A DNA stretch of 64,000 nucleotides from contig NC_092312.1 in the NCBI RefSeq assembly GCF_036785885.1, positions 14,588,001-14,652,000 of the forward strand, in the 5' to 3' direction. Origin of the DNA: Coffea arabica (taxonomy: Eukaryota; Streptophyta; Magnoliopsida; Gentianales; Rubiaceae). The notes beneath the pieces were generated by a model. That model was not told where the DNA came from, did not search any database, and saw only the letters and a program-made list of their open reading frames with translations. This document shows, in pieces, positions 1 to 11,439 of the stretch (the stretch's first letter is position 1; each line of letters begins with the position of its first letter). Made by a program: the position numbers and the translations under genes.

Positions 1-1
1 A

Positions 2-628
2 GAGGTTGCAGGACAACAAAGCAAGGAACATGTGATAGAAGAACGGGCTGTCCAGCAAGGAAGAATGAGAGATCCACCAAAGGAAGGAGTCATCAGAATC
101 AATACAGATGTGGCAATAAATTCAACTTTGATTAGAACGGGAAAGGGGATAATAGCAAGGAAATGGACAGGGGAGATTTTGAGAGCTAAAGGAGTAAGGG
201 AGTCAAAGCAGGGACAGGCATTAATGGAAGAAACACTAGCTATTAGAATGGCTCTTTAAATAGCAAGACAAGCGAAATGGGAAAAGATAGAAGTGTTGTC
301 AAATTGTAAAGCAGCAGTTGACATGATTTTCAGCAACAATGTCCAGGACGATCATTTAGCAACCGTTCGGGAAGACATTGAGGACCTAATGAAAGGTTTT
401 GAACAGTGTATAGTTTCATTTGTGTCTAGATCAGCTAATGTAGGAAGTCATAGGCTAGCAAAATTTGCAACACAACTAGTTAATGACATTCATTGGGAAA
501 ACAACTTCTCAACTTGGTTAGTAGAGGCAGCCAACAATGACCGGAAGGCTGAGACTTCTTTTTGTAATTTTGTAATTAAGTCCTTGTACTATCAAGTGAA
601 TATATATAATATGACATCTAACGTTTGA
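2..628 (+). pseudogene. RNase H-like (RVT_3) domain of a decayed LINE
   Basis: One frame reads through the whole stretch except for an in-frame TAA at 257-259. It shows the plant non-LTR RNase H layout: a PP-x-x-GVIRINTD opening (first catalytic Asp), a METLA-like Glu segment, and a closing SHRLAKFA segment. At the third acidic position, where SDCK is usual, the sequence reads SNCK, so a catalytic Asp appears to be Asn. The open frame is followed by a short A-run at 630-637, as expected for the 3' end of a LINE. The upstream reverse transcriptase lies outside the window, if it exists. The stop codon and altered residue point to an inactive remnant. The alternative is a domesticated RNase H-like gene with a recent lesion, which is less likely. 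Confidence 0.75.
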
Positions 629-782
629 GGAAAAAAAAATTAATGACCATCCTTTACATTGCGTACGGACGGCCTAAATTTTTGTTTACTCACTGTTGAC
701 CGTCCTTTACATTTCGTACGGTCAGAATTGATTACTTTATATTTGCCCCACAAAATCTCAGTCCTGGCTCCGCCCCTGATAT

Positions 783-1354
783 CTATGTTTTCAGAACCGG
801 ACCGGATAGTGACTCGGCCGAGATCAGGGATCAATAGGTTCGACCGGAGGTTGATAGGGGTCGAATCGAATGACGTCATAAATAAAAATTATTTAAAAAT
901 TAAAATATTATATATATAATATCTAATAATATATTGATATTAATAAAGGTATATTCATATATATTTGATGTTTCAAATATATTTAACAAGAAAATACAAA
1001 GAAATTAGAACAATCAAGTAGCAATTTATATTATTTAATAAATATTAACAAGTTTAGAATTAAAATTATGAATTTAATTGAAAAATAACATCAAATTTTA
1101 GGGCAATATTTATAAAGTATCAAATATTTGAGGTATATCAATAAGTTTTAACAATTTAGGGGGTCAAAACATAATATTAAAAAATTTGAATTTTTAAAAA
1201 AAAATTACTGTTGAACCGGAAAAATCGATTTTTTTCTGATCAAACCCGTTTTTTGATCGGATTTTAAATTTTCAGTTTTTTAATATGACTCGGACCGACT
1301 ATCTAGCCGGTTTTCGGTTCGACCGGCCGGTCCGATCCGAGTTTTAAAACAAAG
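783..1354. mobile_element. hAT-type MITE (572 bp) with 8-bp target duplication
   Basis: The 8-bp repeat CCTGATAT sits at 775-782 and again at 1355-1362. Between them the ends are inverted and imperfectly matched: CTATGTTTTCAGAAC on the left, and CTTTGTTTTAAAACTC as the reverse complement of the right. Both subterminal zones are rich in CCGG and CCGGTTCGACCGG-type motifs, and the centre is very AT-rich. No coding potential is seen. Length, 8-bp duplication and subterminal motifs fit a non-autonomous hAT element. Confidence 0.8.
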
Positions 1355-1954
1355 CCTGATATGCATGACCAGACTTGAATATGTCCTTCCTGCCCATTAT
1401 TCTGTACCAAGTGACCTCATCATCAGAGTCACCTCTTCAAGAAAATGGGTCAAAAGTATTGAACTTTCTTCATCATCATCCTGGAGATTAAAATTGTTGT
1501 TTTTCCCTCAGTGCGGCAGCAAAGTATCAATAATAATGTTTTGAATACTTTAAACGAAAGGAATGTGCATTGTTAGCGGTTGTCATTGGAGAGAGAAGCT
1601 CAGGCTACAGTCTGTATTGGGAAAATAGGTGTGTAAAGCTTCGATGCTGCCTTTGCCAAAGATTAAATAACACCGACTTTGCTTTCAATGCCTTTCAAGT
1701 GAAAAGCATTGTCCTCAAATCTTCTGATGGCTACAAATTAATCCAAGTTTCAAAATCTGGCAGAGAAAGGCAAACTGGACTGTTGTAGTCAGCGCCATTC
1801 TCAGAATCTAGCTGTCTCTAGGCAGCCATCAATTTGCAGCCTTGAACATTATAGCAATAGTTTTTTACTTACATCGAGAAGCACTTGGCCCAAGGATTCT
1901 GACAGGTCACTCCCTGTTTTTCACTGACGAAATTACCTAAATACAGACATTGAA

Positions 1955-2121
1955 TTTGTTTGGATAAGAGTTTATTTGAATGATTTATTTGAGATATTTA
2001 CTATAATACTTTTTATGATCTGATGATGTATGTGAGATAAAAAAATGATTGGGAAAATAAAAAGATGATTGGGATTTGTGAGAATAAATTTTGCAAATCA
2101 AATTATCTTTGTCCAAACAAA
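1955..2121 (-). mobile_element. Dispersed MITE, copy A
   Basis: The ends are inverted: TTTGTTTGGATAAG on the left and TTTGTTTGGACAAAG as the reverse complement of the right. The interior contains the family core, here inverted: a TACTTTTTATGATC segment followed by GTATGTGAGATAAAA. The same core occurs at 6662-6829, 7569-7746, 21481-21633 and 41485-41644. Target duplications are unclear, so the superfamily is not assigned. Confidence 0.65.
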
Positions 2122-2740
2122 CTCATTATTTTTTATGTTACAAACTTCCCCTCGCATATTTTTGTCTTCCTATACAGTTTATTAAATGTGAAGAGTTTTT
2201 TTTTCTTGTTCATACATTAAAATCACACGCGACCTAACATGTGAATGTATATGTTAATAAGTATTATTCTTTCTTATAGTTATGCACATTCTCTAAGTAA
2301 TTTTACTTTTCTAAAAATTTAATACCTAAATTACTAAGCATTTGTTAGATATACCTTTAAGTCTATTATTTTTTCTGGTCAAGGTACTAAGTTTAATTTT
2401 TTAAAGCAATATAAAAAAACAAAAAAATACTTTTGGGCAAAACAATAATCTTTTTATTTTGATTTAGGCAAAAAATTCGTTATAGTCTATGCATTTCAAT
2501 GACTTTCAATTTTAAGGTATTTGATTTTTTCCCCTAATTTTATCACCTTTTTGTTCAAGATTATGTATGTGTTAAGGTGTGGTGTTCCTAGTTTTCGTGG
2601 GAGTAGATATTAAAGGTATCTTTGTTTAATCGGTCGGGTAGTCTGGAGGTAAGGTGTCGTTCCTTTCTATGTATTTTTTATTTTTTATAATAAAAGCTGG
2701 GTTGGCATCCCACCCCTGTGTATGGGGTTTGCCAAATATA

Positions 2741-2775
2741 TATATATGTGTGTGTATGCGCGCGCGCGTGTGTTC
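2741..2775. repeat. Compound (TA)(TG)(CG) dinucleotide tract
   Basis: About 35 bases of almost uninterrupted purine-pyrimidine alternation pass from TA to TG to CG steps and back to TG. It is a simple-sequence repeat and is prone to left-handed helix formation. Confidence 0.85.
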
Positions 2776-3149
2776 TTAGCAAATATCCATGAAGTTTGTC
2801 ATCTATAACTTTGGTTAGTTTTAAAACTCAAATTATTTAAGCATGGATGTTTCGGTAATTTCAATTGATGAAAATTCTGAATTGGTTACTCTACCCGCCT
2901 ATAAGCCCCTCACCTTCCCTTAATTGGAGTCCAGGTCAGAAGAAGAGATATAAAGTGAGAGGCTATACTGGCCTAAACAAATTGCAGAGAGTGAAAATCA
3001 TTGCCTGTGTGTTTCTGGGTACATTCGTTTACCATTTGAAGGACGCGGAAATGTGGCATTTTAATGGTAAAGATGAGTAGATGATGACGATGGAACTTTA
3101 TAAATTTTTGTGAAGGAAGTATGACTTTGCATCTTACTGTACCCGAGTA

Positions 3150-3185
3150 CACGTGAGAATATACTTGAAAAGACCATATAAATAG
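3150..3185 (+). promoter_or_regulatory. Core promoter of the NIP gene: G-box plus TATA box
   Basis: A palindromic CACGTG G-box at 3150-3155 is followed by a strong TATA box (TATAAATA) at 3177-3184. The TATA box lies about 90 bp before the ATG, which leaves room for a 5' UTR of about 60 nt. G-boxes of this kind bind bZIP or bHLH factors and are common in ABA- or light-responsive promoters. Responsiveness here is inference. Confidence 0.6.
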
Positions 3186-3270
3186 CAGACTTCCACTTCC
3201 AACATTTATGTCCGTCAAAAATTCACATAGTTAGAGTGAGACATTCCAATTTTGTATAGAGAAGTCCGCA

Positions 3271-5762
3271 ATGGCAGACACATTAGAGACTAATCAAGAC
3301 CATGATATTGTTGTGGAGGTAAAAGATGAGTATTTAGCTTCCAACAAATCTAACAACTCTTCAGGCAGTATGGTACCTACTCAATTTCTGCAACAGGTAA
3401 TCCTTTACAGATTCTTGTGTTCTTCAACCAACATTAATTCAATCCAAGGAGATATTCAATTAGACTATTGCATTTAATATCTCAGTCTTGTTTACTGATG
3501 AAACATGCCTAAATCCAATATTGCAGTTAATGGCTGAGCTAATAGGTACTTACTTGCTGATGTTCACTGGATTTACTTCAATTGTGGTGAATTTGGGCAT
3601 GGACAATATTGTCACTTTCCCAGGAGTAGCAATCCTGTGGGGATTGGATGTAATGGTGATGGTTTACGCAGTTGGACATGTCTCTGGAGCTCATTTTAAT
3701 CCTGCTGTCACCATTGCTTTTGCCACATGCAAGAAGTTTGCATGGAAACGGGTAAAATAATTAATGTCAAGCATGCGTTTATTTATTTATTTTAGGTAAG
3801 CATCAAGCATGCATTTATGCAAAAACTTTTTCAGAGTTAAATTAATTATCATGCCGAATCTAAGTCTCTTTTTTGAGCGCCGAATCTAAGTCTAGAGTTT
3901 CAAATGAAATTTGTACATGTTTACTACAAAAGTTTATTTCTGTTTAGATAGTTCTTCTAGTTAAAAACATTTCAAGCACATATATAACATCATAGAGTCG
4001 GATAATTCTGCAGACTAGATTAATCTTTCTTTATCCTGATAGTATATATATTAATGGTTTGGATGCATGTTGTCCTGCTTGTATATATATATTTCTAGTG
4101 CATAAAAAATTAATCCGAATTCTATTATCTTTTATAGGTTCTATTGTTCTATATTCCCAATATAATATACTCTCTGTATAACCTAAATGAGTAGAAAATA
4201 TGAAATTCTCAGATGTTAAGATCCATGTTTAGCTGGAAACTACTGAGATTTGTAAATCTAAGATCAACACGTTAGAATAGTGTTTTGCATATTGAACATA
4301 AACAGCCAACAACATTTGGATTTGACAACCCAAAACTTCATGAAAATTATGAATTTAGAAAAAAATATTTTTTTTTTTTGCCACCCAAATGTGTTTTCTT
4401 GCACCTCTTGCCCTTAAATCTCTTATTCCTGCCACTGAATCCACCTTTCACCATTGCAGGTACCTGCTTATATTTGTGCTCAACTCTTCGCATCAACTCT
4501 AGCAAGTGGAACCGTCTGGCTTGCTTTTGGCGAAGAACATTATCAATCTGTAGGCACCCTTCCGGTGGGGTCGAACATCCAATCTTTACTCTTGGAGTTT
4601 CTGATAACATTCTATCTCATGTTCGCTGTGTCCGGTGTTTCCACTGACGAACGAGCGGTCAGTGCAAGACCTCATCTCTTTTTTCTCTTTATATAGTTTC
4701 ATCAAACGATGATTTCTTACTTATAAACTAGTCACCATAAGTGCCATAAAACTAGAATAAGAATAGTTACGTGAAAAATGAACGTTGGAAAAAGGTATTT
4801 AGGGTAACCGTTGATGCTCAGAATCGAGTGAGATGAGATTGGCTCGATCTGGGGTGTGAATAATGGATGCCTGCTATCGAGACAACCTTAATTTCCTCGA
4901 TTCCAGGCGTCAATTATTTAGTACAGTTGCTCTATCTATTGAACCAAATCCCAACCATTTAATTAACTTTCTAGATCGAGCCAAGTTTACTTTTTTTTAA
5001 TCCAGAGTGTCACTTGTTCAGTGCAGTTACTCTTAACTGTTACACCAAACTCCAACCCTTTTAGTTCATGCTCTAGATCAATCAAGTCAACCTTATTTTG
5101 CTTGATGCAAGATATCACCTTTTTACCCTTGAAAAAGTATTACTTTTTGACGCATCATTCTCTCTGTTTTTCAAGAGCTGTTCTATAGCTTATTTGTTGA
5201 TTCTTGATTTTTCATCATATGCAGACACCAGAACTCGCTGGAATAGCTGTTGGAGCCACCGTCACAGTTAATTCTTTGCTTGCCGGGTACTAAATGGTCC
5301 CTTCAATAGCTGATTAGTACCTAAGATCGATCAACACCCGAATCACCCAACGAAGCAGGATAATATATATGTTGATGGTTTCATTGAGTTGAATTAATAA
5401 GTGGACGTGCTGTTGGATGATTAAAACGTTGCTTCCTTGTGCCTAATGAGAAAGAACTTGGCAGACAATTTTTTTTTTTTTTTTTTTTTTTTATGTTTCA
5501 TACTTGTGTGATTGATAAATTACTTTTAAATGACAGGCCAATTTCAGGGGCATCAATGAATCCAGCAAGGAGTTTGGGGCCAGCAATCGTATCAAATTGC
5601 TATACTGGAATATGGGTGTACATTGTTGGTCCTATAGCCGGGGCGTTAGCTGGTTGCTGGGTTTACAACATTGTCAGGTTAAAAGACAAGCCGCCCAGTA
5701 CTGAAACTGTCAATAGGAATTCACCATTCAGAATGCGAGCAAGAATGATCAGCAGCCTCTAA
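3271..5762 (+). CDS. NIP: NIP-type aquaporin (nodulin 26-like intrinsic protein), 5 exons, 278 aa
   Basis: Membrane channel of the MIP superfamily. NIPs move water, glycerol and small uncharged solutes across plasma or ER membranes. Exons are 3271-3396, 3527-3751, 4460-4657, 5225-5286 and 5537-5762. All introns are GT/AG and the frame closes at 278 aa, normal for a NIP. The first NPA box ([10 protein letters not shown]) is at residues 100-102 and the second ([10 protein letters not shown]) at 212-214, with six hydrophobic helices between and around them. Selectivity-filter positions by alignment to AQP1 are Trp80 (H2), Ser200 (H5), Ala209 (LE1) and Arg215 (LE2). Subgroup I NIPs usually have Val at H5. 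The short charged N-terminus and the C-terminus after the sixth helix are typical. Exon 4 is a 62-bp exon whose phase-2 junction restores a Gly codon. The ATG lies about 90 bp after the TATA box. Family assignment is secure, but the subgroup number is not. Confidence 0.95.
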
Positions 5763-5860
5763 CTGTATTTCACATTTTTTTTTGATTCATCGCTCAGAAT
5801 GCGAGCAAGAACGATCAGCAACCTCTGATTGTTTTTCATTCTATTTTTTTTTTTTGTGTG
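5729..5860 (+). repeat. 66-bp tandem duplication across the NIP stop codon
   Basis: The segment beginning CAGAATGCGAGCAAGAA at 5729 recurs at 5795. The unit covers the last codons, the stop codon and a T-rich stretch. The second copy lies in the 3' UTR and has several substitutions. The 66-bp spacing is a multiple of three. Confidence 0.85.
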
Positions 5861-5874
5861 TCTGCAATGGTGAA

Positions 5875-5880
5875 AATAAA
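5875..5880 (+). terminator. Candidate poly(A) signal of the NIP gene
   Basis: An AATAAA hexamer 113 bp after the stop codon, preceded by T-rich DNA. It is consistent with a plant near-upstream element. No transcript evidence is available. Confidence 0.45.
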
Positions 5881-6548
5881 GGACGTCTGATGGACTTTCG
5901 TACCCTTTTTGTTTGGCATGCAGACCACCAAAGACTTCAGAGTTGAATTATTCCGTATTCAAACTGACTTGCCTTTTAACCTTTACTTTTAATTGTTTCC
6001 ATTCTTAATTTCAAAGGAACACAAAGTAGTATCGCCCACTAAGAAGTTCAGCTGAAATAAGAAAATCAAAGTAGCCATCATCTTATTAATGGAAACTTTA
6101 AACTAAGAGGTGATGAAATAGAAAGGACAATCTAACATACTTTGCTAATCGAATGGAGCCTTTTTGTTGTTGCTCTGTATGCCAGAAATACAAGCATAAA
6201 GGTGAAACTGCGATAATAGAATTGAAAACAGAGAATATTGGACTTCATGGTGCCTTTGTTTAGGATAATAAAACAAGGACATAGGCAAAAGGGTGCAACT
6301 AAAGTCCCATTTGTGCTGTAAGTTGTTCAAGACAATCATCTAACCACACATTCATATGCATATGCTGTTCGACATCAATGCTTCGCGTCTTCTTCCAAGC
6401 TCTTATTTACTCCCTCCGTCCCAACCAATTTATTTGACTGCACTTTAGGAGTCTTAACTTATTACGTATAGTGAAAGAATCGCACGTTGGTGGATCTTGT
6501 GTTTCATGTTTTGCCCATAATGATGGTGGTGCAAAAAAAAACAAGAAT

Positions 6549-6866
6549 TAATCTTTCCTAACAGTGTATACACTATCAACATTGAATGAATGATAACTAT
6601 GTAAAATTGGATGAAATTCAATTTTTACACACATGTTATGAATCCAACGATGATATTAATGAGTGTGTTTGGACAGCCAATTATTTGGCCAAATATATTT
6701 GCTGACATCACCATTACAATTTCCAATACACCTTTTTATCTTCCCAATTACCTTTTTATCTCACATACATCACATCACAAAAAGTGCTACAGTAAAAATA
6801 TTTCAAATAACTTACAATCCAAACACACTAATTGTATACACCGTCAGTGTAGGAAAGATTTACTCA
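6549..6866. mobile_element. Outer MITE with TIR AATCTTTCCTA, split by a second MITE
   Basis: The left end reads AATCTTTCCTAACAGTGTAT. The reverse complement of the right end reads AATCTTTCCTACACTGACGG. About 110 bp on the left and 35 bp on the right flank an inserted MITE at 6662-6829. Target duplication is unclear and no coding content is seen. Confidence 0.55.
6662..6829 (+). mobile_element. Dispersed MITE, copy B (nested)
   Basis: Perfect 11-bp inverted ends: AGTGTGTTTGG on the left and CCAAACACACT on the right. The family core (CTTTTTATCTCACATACATCA, then a CACAAAAAGTGCTACAGTA segment) is well preserved. It lies inside another MITE. Confidence 0.75.
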
Positions 6867-7568
6867 AAAAAAAAAATGCAAGAATTTGCTTGCTCAAGGA
6901 CATCTGGGGTCTATGAGGTTGATGTTTTCCCAATACACAAAAATAAAAATTGAACAGGAGATATGTGGAGGCGCGCATGCTATCTCGCGACCGTGAATTA
7001 GGTTTTTTTAATAAGGCTGATGGGTCCACAAAGAAAGCGTACATAACCTTACAAACTAGGGTAAAAGGCAGAAAGTTGTGTATGAAAGTTAGAAAGTTGT
7101 GTGGTAAGATTGATTCATAATTGACACTTTTGGAAGTGACAAAACACTTTTGACAATCCAAATGGAAAGCGCACGACAAAGATGGATGGAGTAAAAGTTT
7201 CTTCTAAATGCCAAACAATGACCAGTGAACACTCGAGTTATACACACAATAGATGCCACCGTCAGCCAAAGACAGGAAAGAACAGACAGAAGATCATCTA
7301 AGAAATTACAGCTGGCTCCAAAGTCACCAACGCGCAAATTCCATGGACATAACTACACGAATAGCCATAAGTAGACTCCCCTCTTAACTTGAGTATTCCA
7401 TAGCCCAAATCAGTATCATAACAAGAAGCTAACAGAAGAAAATCCCTAATCTAAACCAACATAATGCAATTTCATTCACGTTTCAGCCCATTTAACTTTC
7501 TCTGTTTCATCATCCAGTAAGAACAAGGACAAAGTTGAAGAGATCAACCAGGATAAAGAAGTGGTATT

Positions 7569-7746
7569 GGTTTGTTTGGATAGTAAACTTATCTCAAATA
7601 ACATTTCGCTTGCATCATAAACACATTTTCCAACCCACCTTTTTATATTTCCAATCACATTTTTATCTCAAATACATCACATCACAAAAAGTGTTACAGT
7701 AATTATTCCAAATAATATTTCAAATAATACCCTATCCAACCAAACC
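7569..7746 (+). mobile_element. Dispersed MITE, copy C
   Basis: The left end (GGTTTGTTTGGATAG) and the reverse complement of the right end (GGGTTTGGTTGGATAG) match. The interior keeps the family core, including GCTTGCATCATAAACACA and AAAAAGTGTTACAGTAATTA. It is the longest intact copy in the window, about 178 bp. Confidence 0.75.
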
Positions 7747-8108
7747 CACATCTGGTTTTAAAGCAATTGACGCCCCTGAACAAAAATGCAAATTATGTTC
7801 AGACAATTTTTCCTTTTTCCCTCATTTTTCCTCTTCACACTCTTTCCAGGATTCTGCATCTATTGCAACACAAGTGGCAACTAGCCACTACTTACATAAC
7901 TTCAGGCAGAAGAAAATAAAAATGCCAGGCCATGCAGATTTAGATCAAGCCAACACAGACATTGCGTTTTCATAGCAGTGACTGCAAGATGCATAATAAT
8001 TCTAGCATTTGCATTGTTGCTTTCAACACTATAAAATATTTATCTCAGATTTAAAGGTTAGTCCTATAAACTGTCCAGAACAAGTTTTGAGAAGGGAAGT
8101 GGTTGTAA

Positions 8109-8114
8109 TTTATT
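8109..8114 (-). terminator. Candidate poly(A) signal of the seipin gene
   Basis: TTTATT on the + strand is AATAAA on the gene strand, about 110 bp after the seipin stop codon. Position is reasonable but there is no transcript evidence. Confidence 0.4.
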
Positions 8115-8224
8115 AAAGCTACCTTTTACTTGCCCGTTATCATATACAAACAGATTCGAACCTGTCAATCACAACAGTTAAAAAAAAAATTCTATCTTTA
8201 ACAACATCGCCAAATTAGCCAAAA

Positions 8225-10551
8225 TCATGCACCCAGCGAACTTTGAATTGAATCACTGTTTTGTGGTGGACCATTTCTAGTACGACCCAGATTTACTCTT
8301 GGGATGATTATAGAGTTGCAGCAGAGAAGAGTAAAGAGCAGCTCAACTGTAAATATTGTCATGCTAACCCAGATAAACAATGTTCTTCTCCAGTACCATA
8401 CAATTCTTTTCAGTAGAGGTTGTTCTGATTCCAGTGTTAGAGATGCAGCATATATTTCAGGAACGCCTGCACCATGCGCAAATTGAGCCCGTTGTTCAAT
8501 AGTCACCCTTAAGCAGGAAGTTGGTCTACCACCTTCAGTAAAACCTTTAAACCTTATGATCAAATCTTGGGACTCAGATGTATAGCCAGTAAGGAGCGGA
8601 GCAACTTTGAGAAAAGTTAATAAGAGGCGAATAGGCCTGCTTTTAAACGGCAGCATGCAGGGGTGCCTAGAGCTTGCAAGAGCTTTACCATCAGGATCAA
8701 GAAAATCCACTCTGACCTTCAGAGAAAGAGAAATAACTCAATCACTGGATCCCAAGTAAGCAATCACATAAAAACAACACGACACTCAAAAAAAAACAAG
8801 CTTTCAGGGTTTAATATCCTCCATACTTCAAGCAAAAAGAAATCCCAAAAAAAAAATTCTCAATGAGCTTCATGTTCTTGACTTGGTATCAGTTATCTGG
8901 TAAGCCAGAAGCACACTCCGTGGAACCAGAAATGGACGAGAAGAAGATTCAGATGAAAGAAAAATAAAGGAGTTATAACACCATCGTATGCATAAAAGTT
9001 AACTTCGCTGACAGTGGAGATAGAATAAGGACACTAAGTCTGTAATGCGGTGGTCTTGAAAATGTTACTCAAACATCAGAAGAGTGCTTTCAGTTCACAT
9101 CCATAATGGGAAGAATCCACACAAGTTAATGTAACCAGACCAGTTGGTGTATCTGGCGAATGGACAAGTGAAATAAAAATGACATAAAACCAGACCAGTT
9201 GAAGCAAGTCAGCTGGAACAGGTTCTTCCTAAATAAGAACCAATAAAAACGCATTCTGAACCAGATTTGAGAATGACATTGATCTATTTATGCTGTGACA
9301 GATTCTTTGAAGCAGCAATTATCTTAACTCAAGAAAACATTACTACTCTGAACTTCAGCAAGAAAGGGATTCCCAATAATGAAGCTTCATAATATCTAAT
9401 CTACATACCTGAAAGATCCCAAGATTCCGATTGTAGTCAGACTCGGGCAATGTCAGTGAAACAGTAACCTGCAACTTATGATCAAGAGGTATAACCCGCA
9501 TTCCGTCAAACTTCAAAACATCAAAGTTTTCACTAGACTCTATCCCACAATCTGGACCAGGACACCCTATTATCGGCACATATGCTATTGGACTCTTCTG
9601 TGTATAATCAAAATTCAAACTTTCTTTTATTCTAACGGGTTCCTCCACCGCAGCATTCATCAATATACCTCCCACAACAAACGCGGATACCAACAATACG
9701 ACCAAAACAACACATACATAAACCGACCACAACAGTCCCCATACAAACTTCAAACCCAACTCCAACAACGATTTATGCTGTCTAAACCATTCACTGACAA
9801 ATGATGAAACATTCCCAAAGAAATTACCGAAAATTCTCAGTGCTTTTCGAATCAAATACTGTCTCCCTCGCTTCATATAACCAAAAGGATCCATTACGAA
9901 CATGTATGAGGTATAAATAGCCCATACTGGAAAAGTAAAGAAACTAAACAACAAACTGAATTGAAACCCAATTGCTTTTATTACTAAACCAACTAGAACC
10001 ATCAAAAAACTCGAATCCCCTCCGTGTGTTCTGCTTAACCCCGAATTTTCTTCAAAATACTCTTCATCTCTTTCATTATTCGTGTATGACATCATCGAAT
10101 TAGCCTTACTTTCCCCGTCAAAACCCTCACTTTCACCATTTTCAACTTTTCCCGATCTCAAACTATGCTTAATTTCATCTATTTTCTCCAAATTTAAAGA
10201 AAAAATTCCATCTTTCTCCCCATTCTCCTTCAACTTCTCAGAAAATCTAAGCATAGCATCTCCAGAAGTAACATTATTCTTCTCAAAACTTACCGAGTCC
10301 TTCCGGGAAGTGAATCTCCTGCGGCGGAGACTCGCCGGAGACGATTTCTCCGGCGAGGGCTTGGTGTCAAGAGTAACACCTGAAACAGATGATGATGACA
10401 CCTTAGCATCGGACTCAATCCGTCCGGGAAGAGATTCTACGCAATCGTAGAATGGGAATTCATCACAAGCATCAAGAAATTCTTCTTCTTTTCCGTTCTC
10501 TACGTAGCCGTTTTCATTGCAGGATTTCCCCTCCTCCATTGCAATAGGCAT
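8225..10551 (-). CDS. Seipin (plant SEIPIN2/3-like), 2 exons, 544 aa
   Basis: ER membrane protein that organises lipid-droplet formation at ER-droplet contacts. Exon 1 is 10551-9409 (381 codons) and exon 2 is 8716-8225. The 692-bp intron has GT/AG borders and is phase 0. Residues 1-180 form a long acidic and serine-rich cytosolic N-terminus, which separates the plant SEIPIN2/3 type from the short SEIPIN1 type. Hydrophobic segments lie near 182-220 and 268-298. The luminal seipin core follows, from the PVRIKESLNFDYTQKSP region (about 305) through the YxPIIGCPGPDCG stretch to about residue 480. A C-terminal membrane helix spans about 493-514, followed by a short tail. Length is close to the 500-530 aa of Arabidopsis homologues. 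The first ATG is used; Met5 is an equally possible start. The gene converges with the upstream aquaporin. Confidence 0.93.
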
Positions 10552-11439
10552 TCGTACAAGAAAAGAAATGTATCTATCAACCTACGTATTTATCTCGGCG
10601 AATATACCAATTTTGAGATTTTCCTTTCCTTTTCTTTTCTTTTCCCCCAGTGGAATTATTAGGGTTTGGCACAGGAATGGGGAAGGAGAAGATGAAATGT
10701 CCAGAAAAAATAACAAAAGAAAGGAAGGGGAAATTTTTTTTTTTTTTCTTGGAAAAGGGGGAAGTTTCTGTTTGTACGTTTTGTTTTGTAAGTTGTACTC
10801 CAGAATTCTTAGCGGAGTAGCTAAAAAACGTGGAGTTGTATACGTTTTCGGTTGCCAGCAAGTTCATCCTTATCACTTGCGCACGTATGGCTCTACGGAA
10901 GCGCAATTATTTATCTGGCTTAATTTCACTTAACTCCCTGTAATCAGCGTAAAGTTGTACTCTGCTCCCTCAAAATTATTTTATCAACGGTTTACCCCTT
11001 AAAGCTAATTATTAACTCAAGCAAACCACCCTTTCTTTATTGCAACGTAGAGGCAGAAGGAAGAAGGCAGTGAAGGTGGCCTTCTTGTCCACATCTCCGG
11101 TTGGATGAATGGAGCGTTGTGAAAATGGTGTAAGTGTAACCCGTAAACATATTTTTTTAATTATTTTTTATTTTATATATATTAAATCGCTATCTTACAT
11201 TTTTTTTTTTGCAAAAATTTTTAAAAATAGCGATCCATACAAAAGCTTTTCAAAAAGCTAAACCAAATTGAGGACAGTAAGGATGAAGGGAACAACCTAG
11301 GTTACGAAGAAAAAACATATAACCTGAACATGGGTATGTCCAATGCCTTTAAAAGGAATTTTTTTTTTAGAAGGCTAGTAGCTCGCCACAATAGCGCAAT
11401 CATCGAGCTCGCCTCTCTGCATTCACATTTACGTTCACA
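10552..11439. other. Upstream flank of the seipin gene
   Basis: Holds the presumed 5' UTR and promoter of the minus-strand seipin gene, read leftward. No clear TATA box was found near the start. The long open frame at 10517-10933 is an antisense shadow. No other gene is seen. Confidence 0.5.

Larger units (their letters stand above)
1355..3149. other. Intergenic region upstream of the aquaporin gene
   Basis: No convincing gene is seen. The stretch holds one copy of a dispersed MITE (1955-2121) and a mixed TA/TG/CG dinucleotide tract (2741-2775). The 1570-1788 open frame has no recognisable domain and is not called. Confidence 0.6.
5881..8108. other. Intergenic region between the convergent NIP and seipin genes
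   Basis: No gene is supported. The stretch contains a Stowaway-like single end (CTCCCTCCGTCCC at 6411-6423), a nested MITE pair (6549-6866) and another MITE copy (7569-7746). Open frames here lie in or between MITEs and show no domain. Confidence 0.6.

Noticed and set aside
10082..10450. Open frame of 122 aa on the + strand
   Set aside because: It is antisense to exon 1 of the seipin gene and has no domain of its own.
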